Part shown: in pieces, positions 11,171 through 24,423 of the stretch
Numbering within the stretch: the first letter of the stretch is position 1
Layout: each line of letters begins with the position of its first letter
Source: Xenopus tropicalis
Taxonomy: Eukaryota; Chordata; Amphibia; Anura; Pipidae
Direction: 5' to 3'
NCBI RefSeq assembly: GCF_000004195.4
Contig: NC_030677.2
Coordinates: 197,879,372 to 197,943,371, forward strand
Length of the DNA: 64,000 nt
The notes under the pieces: model-generated
The model's input: only the letters and a program-made list of their open reading frames with translations
Told to the model about the DNA's origin: nothing
Databases searched by the model: none
Program-made: the position numbers and the translations under genes

Positions 11171-11494
11171 AAACAGCAATCTCTGATTGAATCAAACAAA
11201 TGGCACTAACCCAATAGGTAATAAAAAGCACTATGTTTACCTAGGTGCAGAAACCCTATAGGAACCATTGAGAGGTTTTCCTTAAACAGGTGACCAGAAG
11301 GTGCTCTCTGCTGGTCGTTTGCTATAGGTGATTTGCACCTTTTATTACATAAACCTATTACTTATAACTGCTTCACCACCTTTCTCAAACAATATCTGGC
11401 AGTGAGAGTTTACAGTAATTCATTGTTAATGTCTTCCATGATGTGATCCCTATTCCTAGGGAGCAATTAACCTATGATTGTGGTTGCCACACTT

Positions 11495-11818
11495 AAGATG
11501 GCCATACACGCACAGATAATATCTTACGAAACCCCGTTTCGTAAGATATTTGGTGCGTGTATGGCAAGTCGGCGAGTCGACCGATATCGCAGGAGGCTGC
11601 TGATATCGGTCGACTCGTCGATCGGCCAGGTTAAAAGATTTTGATCGGGCGCAATAGAAGGCACCTGATCAAAATCTGCCGTCAGGGCTGAATCGGCAGA
11701 AGGAGGTAGAAATCCTATTGTTTCTACCTCCTTATCTGTCGTTTCAGCCCTGAACGGTTAGTGGCCGATTGTACGATCTTTCGAGATCGGGAAATCGCCA
11801 CGTGTGTGGCCACCATTA
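11495..11818. mobile_element. 'GTGGCCATACAC' family MITE
   Basis: It runs from AAGATGGCCATACACGC to GTGTGTGGCCACCATTA. Internal inverted motifs include TATCTTACGAAAC / GTTTCGTAAGATA and GAGTCGACCGATATC. It is closely related to the copies at 37690 and 45975. Confidence 0.65.
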
Positions 11819-12310
11819 GGGTTCTAGCCCTTTTTTTAAGACATAGCTGACCAATGAGTTTGAAGAATCATGGGACATGCCTTTTGAAACAAAAGTGTAA
11901 CGTTATTAAAGGGCAAGCTACTTTAGTAATTACCTTTAGAGATTTACAATTCAGTAATTTGTTGTACATGCCAGAACAGACTGTAAATCCCACTGGGACA
12001 GACACTGGTGTAAATAATGTATAAAATCTCTTTAAATCTCTAAATGCCAGTGCTATATAAATGATGGATCATTGAATGGGCTTTACTTTTGAGAGAGAAC
12101 AGAAACAGGAAGCAAATAATCCAAGGCAAAAAAAAGCAACATACTACATTTTGATGCACATCCAAAATAACCAGCATTAAGAAATACACAACTCAAAACA
12201 CATTAACCTGCATTAGAAAGATGCACAAACACAATACGAGTTTGAGGCATTCCAATAGATAAATAGTTCTGCTCTTAGAGACAAAAAGCTTTAAGAAACT
12301 ATGCACTTGC

Positions 12311-12895
12311 ACAGGTATGGGACACGTTATCAAGCTCCGAATTTTAAACAAATAATTCACATTTTTAAAAATGATTTCCTTTTTCTCTGTGATAATAAAA
12401 TAGTAACTCGTACTTGATCCCAACTAAGATATAATTACCCCTTATTGGGGGCAGAACAGCCCTATTGGGTTTATTTCATGGTTAAATGATTCCCTTTTCT
12501 TTGTAATAATAAAACAGTACCTGTACTTGATCCCAACTAAGATATAATTACCCCTTATTGGGGGCAGAACAGCCCTATTGGGTTTATTTAATGGTTAAAT
12601 GATTCCCTTTTCTCTGTAATAATAAAACAGTACCTGTACTTAATCCCAACTAAGATATAATTACCCCTTATTGGGGGCAGAACAATCCTATTGGGTTTAT
12701 TTCATGGTTAAATGATTCCCTTTTCTCTGTAATAATAAAATAGTAATTCGTACTTGATCCCAACTAAGATATAATTACCCCTTATTGGGGGCAGAACAGC
12801 CCTATTGGATTTATTTAATGGTTAAATGATTCCCTTTTCTCTGTAATAATAAAATAGTAATTCGTACTTGATCCCAACTAAGATATAATTAATCC
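12311..12895 (-). mobile_element. TACAGGTATRGG-ended MITE with about 5 monomers, truncated
   Basis: Minus-strand copy beginning ACAGGTATGGGACACG at 12311. The motif TACTTGATCCCAACTAAGAT recurs at about 112-115 bp intervals (near 12411, 12526, 12638, 12753, 12864). It is cut off by a TTAAAGG MITE at 12896. Confidence 0.75.
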
Positions 12896-13130
12896 TTAAA
12901 GGAAAGGTAACACCAATGTATCAAAGTAATTTGAATATTAATACTATTGCCCTGCACTGGTAACACTTGTGTGTTTGCTTCAGAAGCCCTGGGGCTACAC
13001 AGCAGGGTATTTATATAAACTATAGTAGGGTTTCTGTAGCAAACATACAACGTTTACAAGAGCAGGACAACAGTACGTTATAATTGAATTACTTTGAAAC
13101 ATTTTCATGTTGGTGTTACTGTTCCTTTAA
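12896..13130. mobile_element. T2/Kolobok-like MITE
   Basis: About 235 bp with ends TTAAAGGAAAGGTAACACCAA and the mirror TTGGTGTTACTGTTCCTTTAA. TTAA at both ends is the expected target site of Kolobok elements. It is inserted at the end of the preceding monomer array. Confidence 0.7.
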
Positions 13131-13923
13131 GGGGGGGGGGGTGCATGTCAAGTTTATTCTGCTATTCAGTACAGTCCCCAGATAAAAGTTAAAAGCTGAC
13201 AAACTGCAAATGTTGCAAACGTCAATCAGGCTGTAACCCATTCACTGCTGATGTGCAACAGCCAAATACATGCATATACATGGAGATAAAAGAGACGAGT
13301 CAAATCCAATCAGACCAGATCAGAATTAAGGTTCTTTAGACATGTATAAGTGACAGATGTTTTTCATTTTGGGTGACAATTAAGCATGTGTTCACTGCTG
13401 CCCATCCTTAGGGTATGTACCCACAAGCAGGCCCACAGGTATTTGCAATGTGGTGCGGTTCTGTGTGTTAGAGAATGTGTCATTTGGTTTCATTCTTCCC
13501 TACTTCAGCTAAAACTACTTATAGAGAAACACAGGGAACAACTGAACCAAAGACACGCACTGTCCTGATATGAAATACAAAGCACTGCATGGTTAATGAA
13601 TTAACAGGCAATTTTGAGTACATAAAGTAATTTCTTTGCAGTCTTTTAGCCAGTGTGTTAAATATGCTCTATTCCACTTATAAAGGCTATTTAGGTACTA
13701 TATGCAAATCTTCCAAGTGCTGTTGAAATGAACACCAATTAACAAGTCTGTGTTTACAAACATTACAGAGAATGAATGGGTTTAGCGCCACCTTGTGGCA
13801 TCAGAGAAACAAAGATCTGCAACAAAGGGACATGAACCCGAAATGACTTTTATATGAATGCTTTCCTTGCCCAAAGGCTCAAATTCTACTTAGCAAAAAT
13901 CAGCAGCATACAAATTCTTCCTT

Positions 13924-13925
<2 letters not shown>
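13131..13925. other. Intron 10 stretch without recognised feature
   Basis: Unique-looking AT-rich intron sequence after a 10-11 G run at 13131. A GCGCCACCTTGTGGCATC motif at about 13785 resembles the end of a decayed repeat. No exon or RNA gene seen. Confidence 0.5.
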
Positions 13926-13999
<74 letters not shown>

Positions 14000-14016
14000 G
14001 TGTTTATATATATATA
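13926..14016. repeat. (TA)n microsatellite
   Basis: About 90 bp of nearly pure TA with a few TG interruptions, directly abutting the left end of the Tc1 element at 14017. Confidence 0.95.
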
Positions 14017-15796
<1,780 letters not shown>

Positions 15797-15909
15797 CACA
15801 CACATATATATATACATATACATATATACACATATTTATTAGTCCATAGGGCCCACACCATTTGCAACAACAAAACCTGGGTGCTAGTACAAAAAAATAC
15901 ACTGGAACT

Positions 15910-16116
15910 AGGACAGCCCTCCTAGGATTTAAAGAATTGTGAGCAAAATGTAAATGCAAAAATAGAAAGGTTTATTACTCAACATTTCAGTCTCACACAG
16001 AAACCTTCATCTTTACTCCAGATGAAGGTTTCTGTGTGAAACGTTGAGTAATAAACCTTTCTATTTTTGCATTTACATTTTGCTCACAATTCTTTAAATC
16101 CTAGGAGTGCTGTCCT
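15910..16116. repeat. Head-to-head palindrome with hammerhead-like motif
   Basis: Two arms of about 97-103 bp (15910-16012 and 16020-16116) mirror each other with few mismatches around a 7-base spacer. Each arm carries AGATGAAGGTTTCTGTGTG followed by AAACGTTGAGTAATAAACC, which resembles a decayed hammerhead core (CTGATGA, short hairpin, GAAAC, GT). Penelope-like retroelements are known to carry hammerhead motifs in their terminal repeats and to occur in inverted arrangements, so a Penelope-like relic is one candidate. Confidence 0.55.
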
Positions 16117-18757
16117 TGTTCATTTATATATATAGGCACATTTATTTTGTTAAGTATTAGTCATATTAATGCATTCCTCTAATCTAATGCACTACAATGA
16201 CAAGCCCTCAGTTCAAGATACTCTGATTGCCAGTGAACAAAGTGCTCAATGTCTGGCACCACAACATTTTCCTTAATTCATTTATTGTAGAAAATGTTCT
16301 TGCCACTTTACAAAGAAAACCTGCAAGGACATAATCCATTCCAGTTAGCTTCTCAGATAAAATACATATCCAGCAACTAACAATCAGCAAGGAATAGCCA
16401 AAATACCCCACTGCCAGAACACTGCAGAGCAAAGAGCAAGCAAATAGTAAATGAAGACTTAATAATCACAAAATAAAAATGATCAACTGCATGACACAAG
16501 GAAGATGTGCAACCATTCCATTTTATTACATATTAAACCAGCCATACCTGTTATAAACTTATTTAAAAATCTTAGCTGTCAATCATTTTTTTTTCCCTGT
16601 CTGAGGCACAGCCATTACTTTCACTTTCATTTTGGCACTTCCAATACGTCACTGCCCTCCACTGCCCTCCTCCCATGCCCATAACAAAAGAATGAAGGAA
16701 ACAAGATTGTAATCAATTGTATATCGCACATAAAGATTATGCAAATAAGACAGGATTTGGACTTATTTTTTAGGGTGTCAGGTTCCAGCAGAAAAATGAC
16801 AGAATATACAAAGCTTGGGCAGGACTACAATATACACCCAGCAACTCTGTCAGTGCTGCAGGGCCAAAAGGACCCATGTGAAAGGATGCCTTTCCCTTCC
16901 AATGGCAGTTTAGAGCTGTTCTGAGAGATGAAGGAAAGGCGCTGCTGACAACCCCCAGTTACTATTTATGGGGTCAGCAATTTTTTGAAAAAAAATGTGT
17001 GATACACAGAGCAGTATCTTACTGGAGATGTCACATTCATATTCAGTCTAGCAGACCCAAGAAAGAGTTGATAAGCCAGTTAAGGATTCGAAAAAATACA
17101 AACGTGTCTAAGTGGATAACCCACAACTTGTTAGGGGGGAGACAGACAGGGGTGATTAGTTGCTGTGATTTTTAAATCACTTCTGCTAAAAATCACGGCA
17201 ACTTTGCATTTTTACACGCATATTTTACACACATTTTACACAATTGCCCCATCTGTATTTGCAATGCCTGCAGCACACTCACTGTACATAAAAAGGGCAG
17301 ATAAGTTATATTACAATATTTCATCCTGTGCACCACAGGCCAAGTAAAACATCAGGGCAGAGTTTTTCATCTAATAGGTTCTCATGATTCACAAGTAAAT
17401 TAGCTGCTACTTCATTAGATGCTTTATTTAATAAAATCATTTCATTAAATAAAACAGCTGTGCAGAAGCTATTGGCGCTTTGTCACACTAGGCGTTTTCT
17501 CTGCCTGCATATTTGCGCCTCGACATTATTACAAACCCACAAAGACGGCACACACCTATCATGGAACAGACAAAGTGGATCTCTGCGAGAAATGCTGAGC
17601 CTGTCAGTGCACACTCATGGTGGAATAAAAGGAGCGGAATGTGTTATCATCCCCAGCTCAAACCAATGACATACCCCTTATTGCTTGCACACAATACCTG
17701 CTAGAAAGCTTCACTTGTCAGGATATATCAGCCAGAGCCCTAATCACACAGTACACTTTCTAAAATTCCTATTGAAGGCAACACAAGTGGCACATTTATT
17801 TAAGAAAAATCCCACAACCACAGGGATTTTTTTTTTTTTTTTTTTTTATAAATCATCAAAAGAATTGCCATTGCATTGTACAGTAGAGAAAAAGTACTTT
17901 TCTAAGCCAGGTGAATATCATATCAACAAATTACTAAAGAACAAGTCAAGCCAAAATATAATTTTACCTAATAAAAGAAAACATAGTTCTAAGCAACTTT
18001 GCAATATACATTCTTTCCAAATTTGCAATGGTTTGACTTATTTGTATATATAATTGCTATAAGAAGTGTTTGCCTGTCCTTTTCTATTCTTGGCCCTGGT
18101 GGCTCTGACTCATGAAACAATGTAACACAAGGCAGCAGCCTGACAGACCTGACTCGCTGGAGAAGACTGACCTTTGCAACATTGTTTAACAAGGAGCTTG
18201 GCAAATGCTGCTTTCAATAGCAATAACATTTAAAACACAGAAAAGTTTTTCACATTGGAAAGATGCTGGGAATTGTTTTATTATGCAAAAAATTATTTTT
18301 GGGGTTGACCTGTCTTTAAAAATGTTATAACTGAAAGAAATAAATAAAAATGGATACCTTGCATTTACTTGACAGCCACCTAGTATAAACTTCCGTCTAC
18401 AACAAAATGCTGTGCTCTTATGGCCCATGGAAAATGCATTCTACTGAAAACTACTTTTAAGCTTTCCATATTTTATGTAAATTCCAAGCAGCACAACAGA
18501 GGTGCAACAATCACTGCTTTTCCCCCACTGCTCCTCTGGAGACAACCTGTGAAGTTATATACTGCCAGAATAACTGCCCTTAAACTATACACATACAAGG
18601 ACTTATCATTCTGCCAGAACATTTTTGGCAAATCAGAGGCTACACACATTAATAACACAAGAAATGGAAAATAGTATAATTAAACTGAACGTTTAATGTA
18701 CTACTCCAAATGTTACTAACCAACAATCATACAAAAAGAAAATACCAAGTCTCTTAC
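16117..18757. other. Intron 10 stretch, little recognised
   Basis: About 16530-16640 shares TACCTGTTATAAACTTATTT and AGCTGTCAATC with the repeat at 8490-8580. A T tract of about 20 lies at 17828-17846. Otherwise nothing I can support; short open frames look like chance. Confidence 0.5.
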
Positions 18758-20824
18758 CTTTGCTGGATTTAGAGGGCCTATTCTTGTTAGACTTTAATGA
18801 TCCTTTGGATTTGTCATCCCGCTCCTTGATTAGTTTTTGTACCTCATCCAAAGACAGCTTTTGAAGAACAACAACAGGTTTAGCTCCTTTATTAAGATCT
18901 TCCACAATACCCATCTTTTCCGGCTTGTCCTTCTGCTCTCCTTTTGGCTCCGATCGCCTAGGTTCCTGGGTAACATTGCCATCCTTATCCCGTTTAAGTT
19001 TAGGAATGACAAAGTTTTTAAACGTACCCTGATTTCCCCCCAACAAATAACTAGGAAATGCAGTTTTGTTGTCACTGTGACCTTTATTTCCCTCCACTTT
19101 ACTTTTGTTACCATCAATCCTTTTTTCATCTTTACCAGTAGGCGATTTCAAAACAGGTTTATCAGATTTCAATTTTGTAGGATCCGATTTGCTAGGGTCT
19201 GATTTACTGTCTTGCTTTATCCTGGGACTACTAGGTCTTTGCTTTTGCTCCCCAGAAGAATGCTTCTCCCTAGACTCATCCGAATCATGCCGATGCTTCT
19301 TTTCCACTTTATCGATTTTTGGTGCATCCGATTTATTTCCAGGTCTTGTTTCCTGTTCATTCTTATTAAACGACCTTAAGGACTCTGGCCTCCTAAGCCT
19401 TGACATTTCTCCTTTGTGTTTCTCAGACTCCCCCTTGTCATCCGGTTTCTGTTTTGGGTTCTCACGGTCCCGCTTTGACGATTCATGACTAGGTCTCCCA
19501 TCTACTCTCTGTTTTGCTCCATCTGTACGGCTCTCAGGCTTAACTCTAGGAGAGTCACATTTTGAATCTGTTTTATGTTTGGATAAATCTGGCTTCTTTT
19601 CTGTGGAAAGTCTGTTGGGATCTTTTTTCATATCATGTTTATGTTTTGGGGCTTCAGGACGCCCATCACTTTTGTGCTCCTCACTTTTTTGTCGGCTAAT
19701 TTCTTGCCGACCTTCACATTTCTGCCTTGATGTATCTTGCCGCCCTTCACTCTTTTGTTTAGGGGTGTCCGGCCTGCTATCACTCTTTTGTTTTGGAGTG
19801 TCTGGCCTGCTTTCACTCTTTTGCTTTGGCGTTTCTGGTCTGCTATCACTCTTTTGCTTAGGTGTTTCTGGCTTACCCTCATTCTTTTGTTTAGGTGTTT
19901 CAGGCTTATTTTCACTCTTTTGCTTGGGTGTTTCCGGATGCCCTTCAGTCTTTTGCTTAGGTGTGTCCGTTTTCCCCTCACTCTTTTGCCTGATTGTCTC
20001 TGATTTTCCCTCTGCTTTCTGTTTGGAGGTTTCTGATTTCACCTCCACTTTTTGCTTTACTGTCTCACTCTTCCCTTCAAGTTTTTGTCTAGGTGTCTCT
20101 GGCTGGCCATCATTTTGCTTTTGCTTGGGAGTATTAAGTTTTTGTCGCATTTCCAGCTTGTTGTCAACTTTACTAGATTTACTCTGGTTTTCATTTTCTT
20201 TAGAATCCTCTTGTAGGTCACCAGATTTTACATCATTTGCAGTCTCATTTAACAGTGCTTCAGTCTTTATATCTTCATTAAAACCTTCGCTGTTTTTGTA
20301 CTCCATCATATTGTCGTCATAATCTATTTCACAACTTTCAGACTTGGTCTCCATAGGACAGTCACCAGAAAGCTTTGCTTCTTCGCTGCACTCAACAGGT
20401 TCAGATTTGATGTCACACAATTTAGTTTCATTGTAAGATTCTTCTAGGCCACTCTCAGTTGACAGCTTAGCAGTTGTGCTCTTGTTAGACTTATCGGGAC
20501 ATTCCACGTCTGACTCACTCTTTCTTAATGGCGTCGGATGATTCTCAGGATTATGCTTGAAAACAGTGTCCTCTTGAGGCCCAGAAATATAGCCATCGTT
20601 GCAGTTCTTTGTGTCATCTGCCTTTCTGGCAAAGTCCGAGTCCTGAGTTACAGTTGCCTGAGAGTCCCCTCGGCCGGCCTGCTGAAGATCAATACTAACC
20701 ATAAGTGCTGGCCGTGACCCATTTCCAGCTGAACCGGTCTCCTGGGAAGCTGGTCTGTTACCTCCAGTAGCACCTCCAGCTTCTAATGGATAAGAATCCT
20801 GCTTCCGTTTCTTCAGGGGCTTAT
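18758..20824 (-). CDS. nipbl: nipbl exon 10 (large linker exon)
   Basis: A 2,067-base exon. Acceptor GTCTAG before 20824, donor GTAAGAGAC after 18758; residues about 495-1183, phase 1 at both ends. It starts DKPLKKRKQDSYP, a basic cluster. It continues as a Lys/Glu/Ser-rich disordered linker with 13 tandem 11-residue TPKQK units, then the conserved block SYLLGGNQGTFKNFVIPKLK and the HP1-binding PxVxL motif PVVVL at 18864-18878 (residues about 1144-1148) within GAKPVVVLQKLSLDEVQK. In mammals this exon codes the same disordered region and is shorter in the repeat. A long antisense frame opposite the repeats (19579-20322) is only a shadow. Confidence 0.97.
19674..20102 (-). repeat. nipbl: In-frame 33-bp tandem repeat (13 x 11 residues) in nipbl exon 10
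   Basis: Thirteen consecutive units of the pattern PETPKQKSEGR, from PETPRQKLEGK to QEISRQKSEEH, residues about 736-878, without indel. Central units are the most alike (PETPKQKSDSR, PETPKQKSESR, PDTPKQKSDSR); outer units have diverged. The Thr-Pro in most units is a possible proline-directed kinase site. Mammalian NIPBL has a shorter run of the same unit. Confidence 0.95.
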
Positions 20825-21347
20825 CTAGACAGTAAAACACAAATAGCTTAATATTAAAATTCATAGTAACTTTTAACTATACAGTTCTGAATTAAATAGT
20901 AACAAACGCTAGCAAAGAGTTTGCCCCACCTATGAACCTTGTGCAAAACTGGCTTAAGAAAATACTGTTTATTCTCCCATACAAATAATTTATTTAAAAC
21001 AGACATGGGCATTTTTCAGTATATACTAGCATATTTGCAATGTGTATTTTTAAAGCAACAGCAGAAAAAAAAGAAAACATTGTTAAAGAAAGTGACAATT
21101 TTAGAGAAAACATTATACAACAGAAACTCAAACATATAAATAAATGTGAAAGTGAAAGCCGCTTGAGGCTGTAAGGATTTAAAAAGGACTAAGGCAAATC
21201 AGCCATAAGACACATTACAAGAGCTCTAGTTCTTTTCAGTTTCAGTGTATTAATTACACCAACTGTAGAATCATTCAGGAATCAAAAAATGTACTCCCAA
21301 GAGCTAGAATTTAACATGTCCTAATGTGAACTGTTACAAGTGTAGTG

Positions 21348-21547
21348 GCATGGATGCCACGGATTTACTAGAGAACTACCTGGGCAGCCTTGGTGACTTT
21401 TGAATATTTTGAATGTCACCGTTTGGAGTAATTTAACAGAGTTTCTCCATTGACTGAGTGTAAAGAAGCTTGCAAGCAAAATCATCTAAAAAGTAAAAAT
21501 CATTTGAACAGCAGCAAAACTGAGAATAACATTGTTTTAATACAAAT
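21348..21547. repeat. 200-bp direct duplication, copy 1 (intron 9)
   Basis: GCATGGATGCCACGGATTTA through TTTTAATACAAAT matches 24224-24423 over 200 bases with about two differences seen by eye. The right end of the match coincides with the left end of the MITE that starts near 21548. Confidence 0.93.
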
Positions 21548-21912
21548 ACAAATCCGGAAACCCGTTATCCAGAAAGTTGCGAATTACCGAATGGTTTCCT
21601 TTTCTCTAATAATAAAACAGTACCTGTACTTGATCCCAACTAAGATATTATTACCCCTTATTGGGGTCAGAACACTCCTATTGGGTTTATTTAATGGTTA
21701 AATGATTCCCTTTTCTCTGTAATAATAAAACAGTACCTGTACTTGATCCCAACTAAGATATAATTAATCCTTATTAAATGTAAATCAAACCTATTGGGTT
21801 TATTTAATGTTTTAATTATTTTTCCGTAGACTTTCGGTATGGAGATCCAAATTACGGGAAGGCGCCTTATCCGGTAAACCCCAGGTCCCGAGCATTCTGG
21901 ATAACATGTACA
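21548..21912 (-). mobile_element. TACAGGTATRGG-family MITE with about 2 monomers
   Basis: It runs from AATCCGGAAACCCGTTATCC to GAGCATTCTGGATAACATGT. Both ends of the family are recognisable, with two TACTTGATCCCAACTAAG monomers about 112 bp apart in between. Confidence 0.75.
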
Positions 21913-22177
21913 ATGTCAGAACTGGTCAATAGCATGAAAACTTTGCCTACATAATACTAGAAGTTTGAATGTGAGCTACCCATTTAATACAACAAACTAT
22001 ATAAAAAAAATGTAGCACAAAAACACATAATAAGCACCGAAAGGCTAATTAAAACTCTGAGACAGCACGAATTTAGGATTAATCTGAAGAATTAATCCAC
22101 GCAAGCTCTACTCTCTAGTTCCAACCTAGCACAAAAATCAAAAGTGTATTTTTTTTTTTTAAAGTCAGTGACAACTA

Positions 22178-22372
22178 TAAGGGTGAAGACACACGGAGCT
22201 AGGTAGTAGTGGCTACTTTTTTCACGGATACAAAGTTCCAGAAAATCCCCTGCCATAGACAACACTGAGAATTGCCTCTGCTAAAACACCCAGAGGCAAT
22301 TATCAGTAAACGATCAGCATTGTCAATTTTAGTAGCCACGACAAGTAGCTGCTACTAGTAGCTCTGCGTCTC
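22178..22372. mobile_element. Small MITE, AAGGGTGAAGACACACGGAG ends
   Basis: The left end AGGGTGAAGACACACGGAGC is mirrored by GCTCTGCGTCTCTAAGG at the right, with inner GTAGTGGCTACT / AGTAGCTGCTACTAGTAGC repeats. It directly abuts the large palindrome that starts at 22373. Confidence 0.5.
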
Positions 22373-22717
22373 TAAGGGCTCTGGTACACGGGGAGATTAG
22401 TCGCCCGCGGCAAAACTCCCTGCTCGCGGGCGACTAATCTCCCCGAGTTGCCTTCCCCCTGCCATCCCACCGGCGAACATGTAAGTCGCCGGCGGGATGG
22501 CAGACGCGGCGGCGCGATTTCGCGCAAATCGCCGAAAAAGACTTGCGAGGCTTTTTCGGCGATTTCCCGAAATCGCCCCGCCGCGTCTGCCATCCCGCCG
22601 GCGACTTACATGTTCGCCGGTGGGATGGCAGGGGGAAGGCAACTCGGGGAGATTAGTCGCCCGCGAGCAGGGAGTTTTGCCGCGGGCGACTAATCTCCCC
22701 GTGTACCAGAGCCCTTA
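22373..22717. mobile_element. 345-bp near-perfect GC-rich palindromic MITE
   Basis: The arms TAAGGGCTCTGGTACACGG ... and the mirror ... CCGTGTACCAGAGCCCTTA meet at about 22545 around a loop of about 10 bases, with only two or three mismatches over about 165 bases. Each arm contains its own hairpin (GGGGAGATTAGTCGCCCGCG / mirror). Translated frames on the two strands therefore look identical (MADAA...). Degenerate relatives lie at 37306 and 48687. Confidence 0.85.
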
Positions 22718-23340
22718 ACCCTTAAAAACTGAACTGCATATACAGAACCCCACCCCCCCAACAAAAACAGTAAATTGTTATGAACCATAACAAAATCTCA
22801 GCTGGCAAATTTGGACAAACCAAGCTACATGGCAGTTTAGCCCACAAAATTTGAGACAAGGGAAACAACAACTATTTAAAAGACAAAGCTCTTATCTGCA
22901 GGAAACCTAAAGCTAAGGGCTAAACTCCAAAAGCGCTCCAAAAAAAGCCGCTCAGACTAGATGCAACAATATAGCGATTGCCGCGGATGCAGACACAGCA
23001 TGCCGCATTCGCATCGGACAGTTGAGTTGGATGGAAAAAATAAACATGTAGTTTATGCATCCAATTTTATCAATCTCATTATATTTGAAGAAGGTGGCTA
23101 TATGCAATTTGTCGCAAATTCTTTGTCAATCCAATACCATCCACGAAAAATGCTTATGAATATTAGCCCTAGTTGAATACCCAAGCACTATCCCCATTGA
23201 GCAAATTAAAACCACCTGTCACTGCAGATGCAAGTGGTTTTTGGCTCACAGAATTTGTACAATGAATGTTTTTGGCTTGAAAACAACCTCTACCAGAAGT
23301 ATTAGTTGGCTTTGACTGTACTTAACAGGTGGAATATTAC

Positions 23341-23958
23341 CTTTGTCCTGAACTTCTTTAGAAAAGCGTTCCCTCTCAATAGCAGATTCCCGCTCTATTC
23401 TCTCAATTTCAGCAAGAGCGTCCAGTTCCACTTCGTCATATGGCGTTATGCTTCCTGTTTGTTGGGGCTGTGATTGAGCCACAAGAGGTTGAGGCGGTTT
23501 TGCAGCTGCTGACATGTTGGGTTGTAAAACAGGCACTTGCTGCACCTGTAAGAATTCAGTTTGCTCCTGAAAACAAGCAGCAGCATTCAAAGGGCGACTT
23601 AAGTCCTGTGGAGTGACCGGTGTTTTTGAAGCATTCCCTGGGAACTGCACATTAAAAGTGCTATCTCCCTCTGACATGTTACTGTTTTCCATAGTGGAGA
23701 GCATATCTCCTTGCTGGTCCATTTCAGAAGATCTCACACGTGTTAGTCTTAAAGTGAGCTTGGTAGAGTCTTTAGAAGGAGAACTAATAATATCATACAT
23801 TGCAGACTTCTCAGTCTGTTCCTTCTCATCTTTGCTTATCTTTAACTTTTTTGGTCGCCTCTGCTTTCGATCTGGGGAGTCCAAGAGAATGTCAGGAGGA
23901 GCATCCCTGGGAGAGGAATATGGAGGAGGCTGTGTCTGTAGTATTAATGGCCTTGATC
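23341..23958 (-). CDS. nipbl: nipbl exon 9
   Basis: Acceptor CATGCAG before 23958; donor GTAATATTCC after 23341. The 618 bases encode GSRPLILQTQPPPYSSPRD, then PPDILLDSPDRKQRRPKK, AAMYDIISSPSKDSTKLTL-like SAMYDIISSPSKD, and YDEVELDALAEIERIERE, RERFSKEVQDK; residues about 289-494. It is rich in Gln/Pro and presumably disordered except the helical DELDALAEIERIE-type segment at the end. Phase 1 at both ends. Confidence 0.96.
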
Positions 23959-24223
23959 CTGCATGAAAAAAAAGAGGAATAAAATTAAGAATGTTTTTCA
24001 AGGTTAATGTGTATAGCTCTAGATGTGTATCAGTCATAACAAACCTAACCTACCTGTCAATGGACCTAACCAGCATCATACCCTTCACATAAAGGCTTCT
24101 CTAAAATGCTATCTTTTTATATGTTATACTGTGGTTTCAGCCATTATTCTCTAATACTGCAGAGTGCTCAATATCTGTTCATTCTCTGCAGTTAAGTCAA
24201 TGATTCTGATGAGTGGATCAACA

Positions 24224-24423
24224 GCATGGATGCCACGGATTTACTAGAGAACTACCTGGGCAGCCTTGGTGACTTTTGAATATTTTGAATGTCACCGTTT
24301 GGAGTAATTTAACAGAGTTTCTCCATTAACTGAGTGTAAAGAAGCTTGCAAGCAAAATCATCTAAAAAGTAAAAATCATTTGAACAGCAGCAAAACTGAG
24401 AATAACATTGTTTTAATGCAAAT
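24224..24423. repeat. 200-bp direct duplication, copy 2 (intron 8)
   Basis: Nearly identical to 21348-21547, same orientation, 2,876 bp away; exon 9 lies between the two copies. Sequences outside the 200 bases do not match. Confidence 0.93.

Noticed and set aside
19579..20322. 247-codon plus-strand open frame with FCLGVSG repeats
   Set aside because: It is the exact antisense shadow of the TPKQK repeat in nipbl exon 10; the periodicity of the coding strand keeps the opposite frame open.
22372..22718. Four open frames beginning MADAA or MPSPCHPTGEH on both strands
   Set aside because: They come from the two arms of one palindromic MITE, so the same peptide appears on both strands; no splice or homology support.
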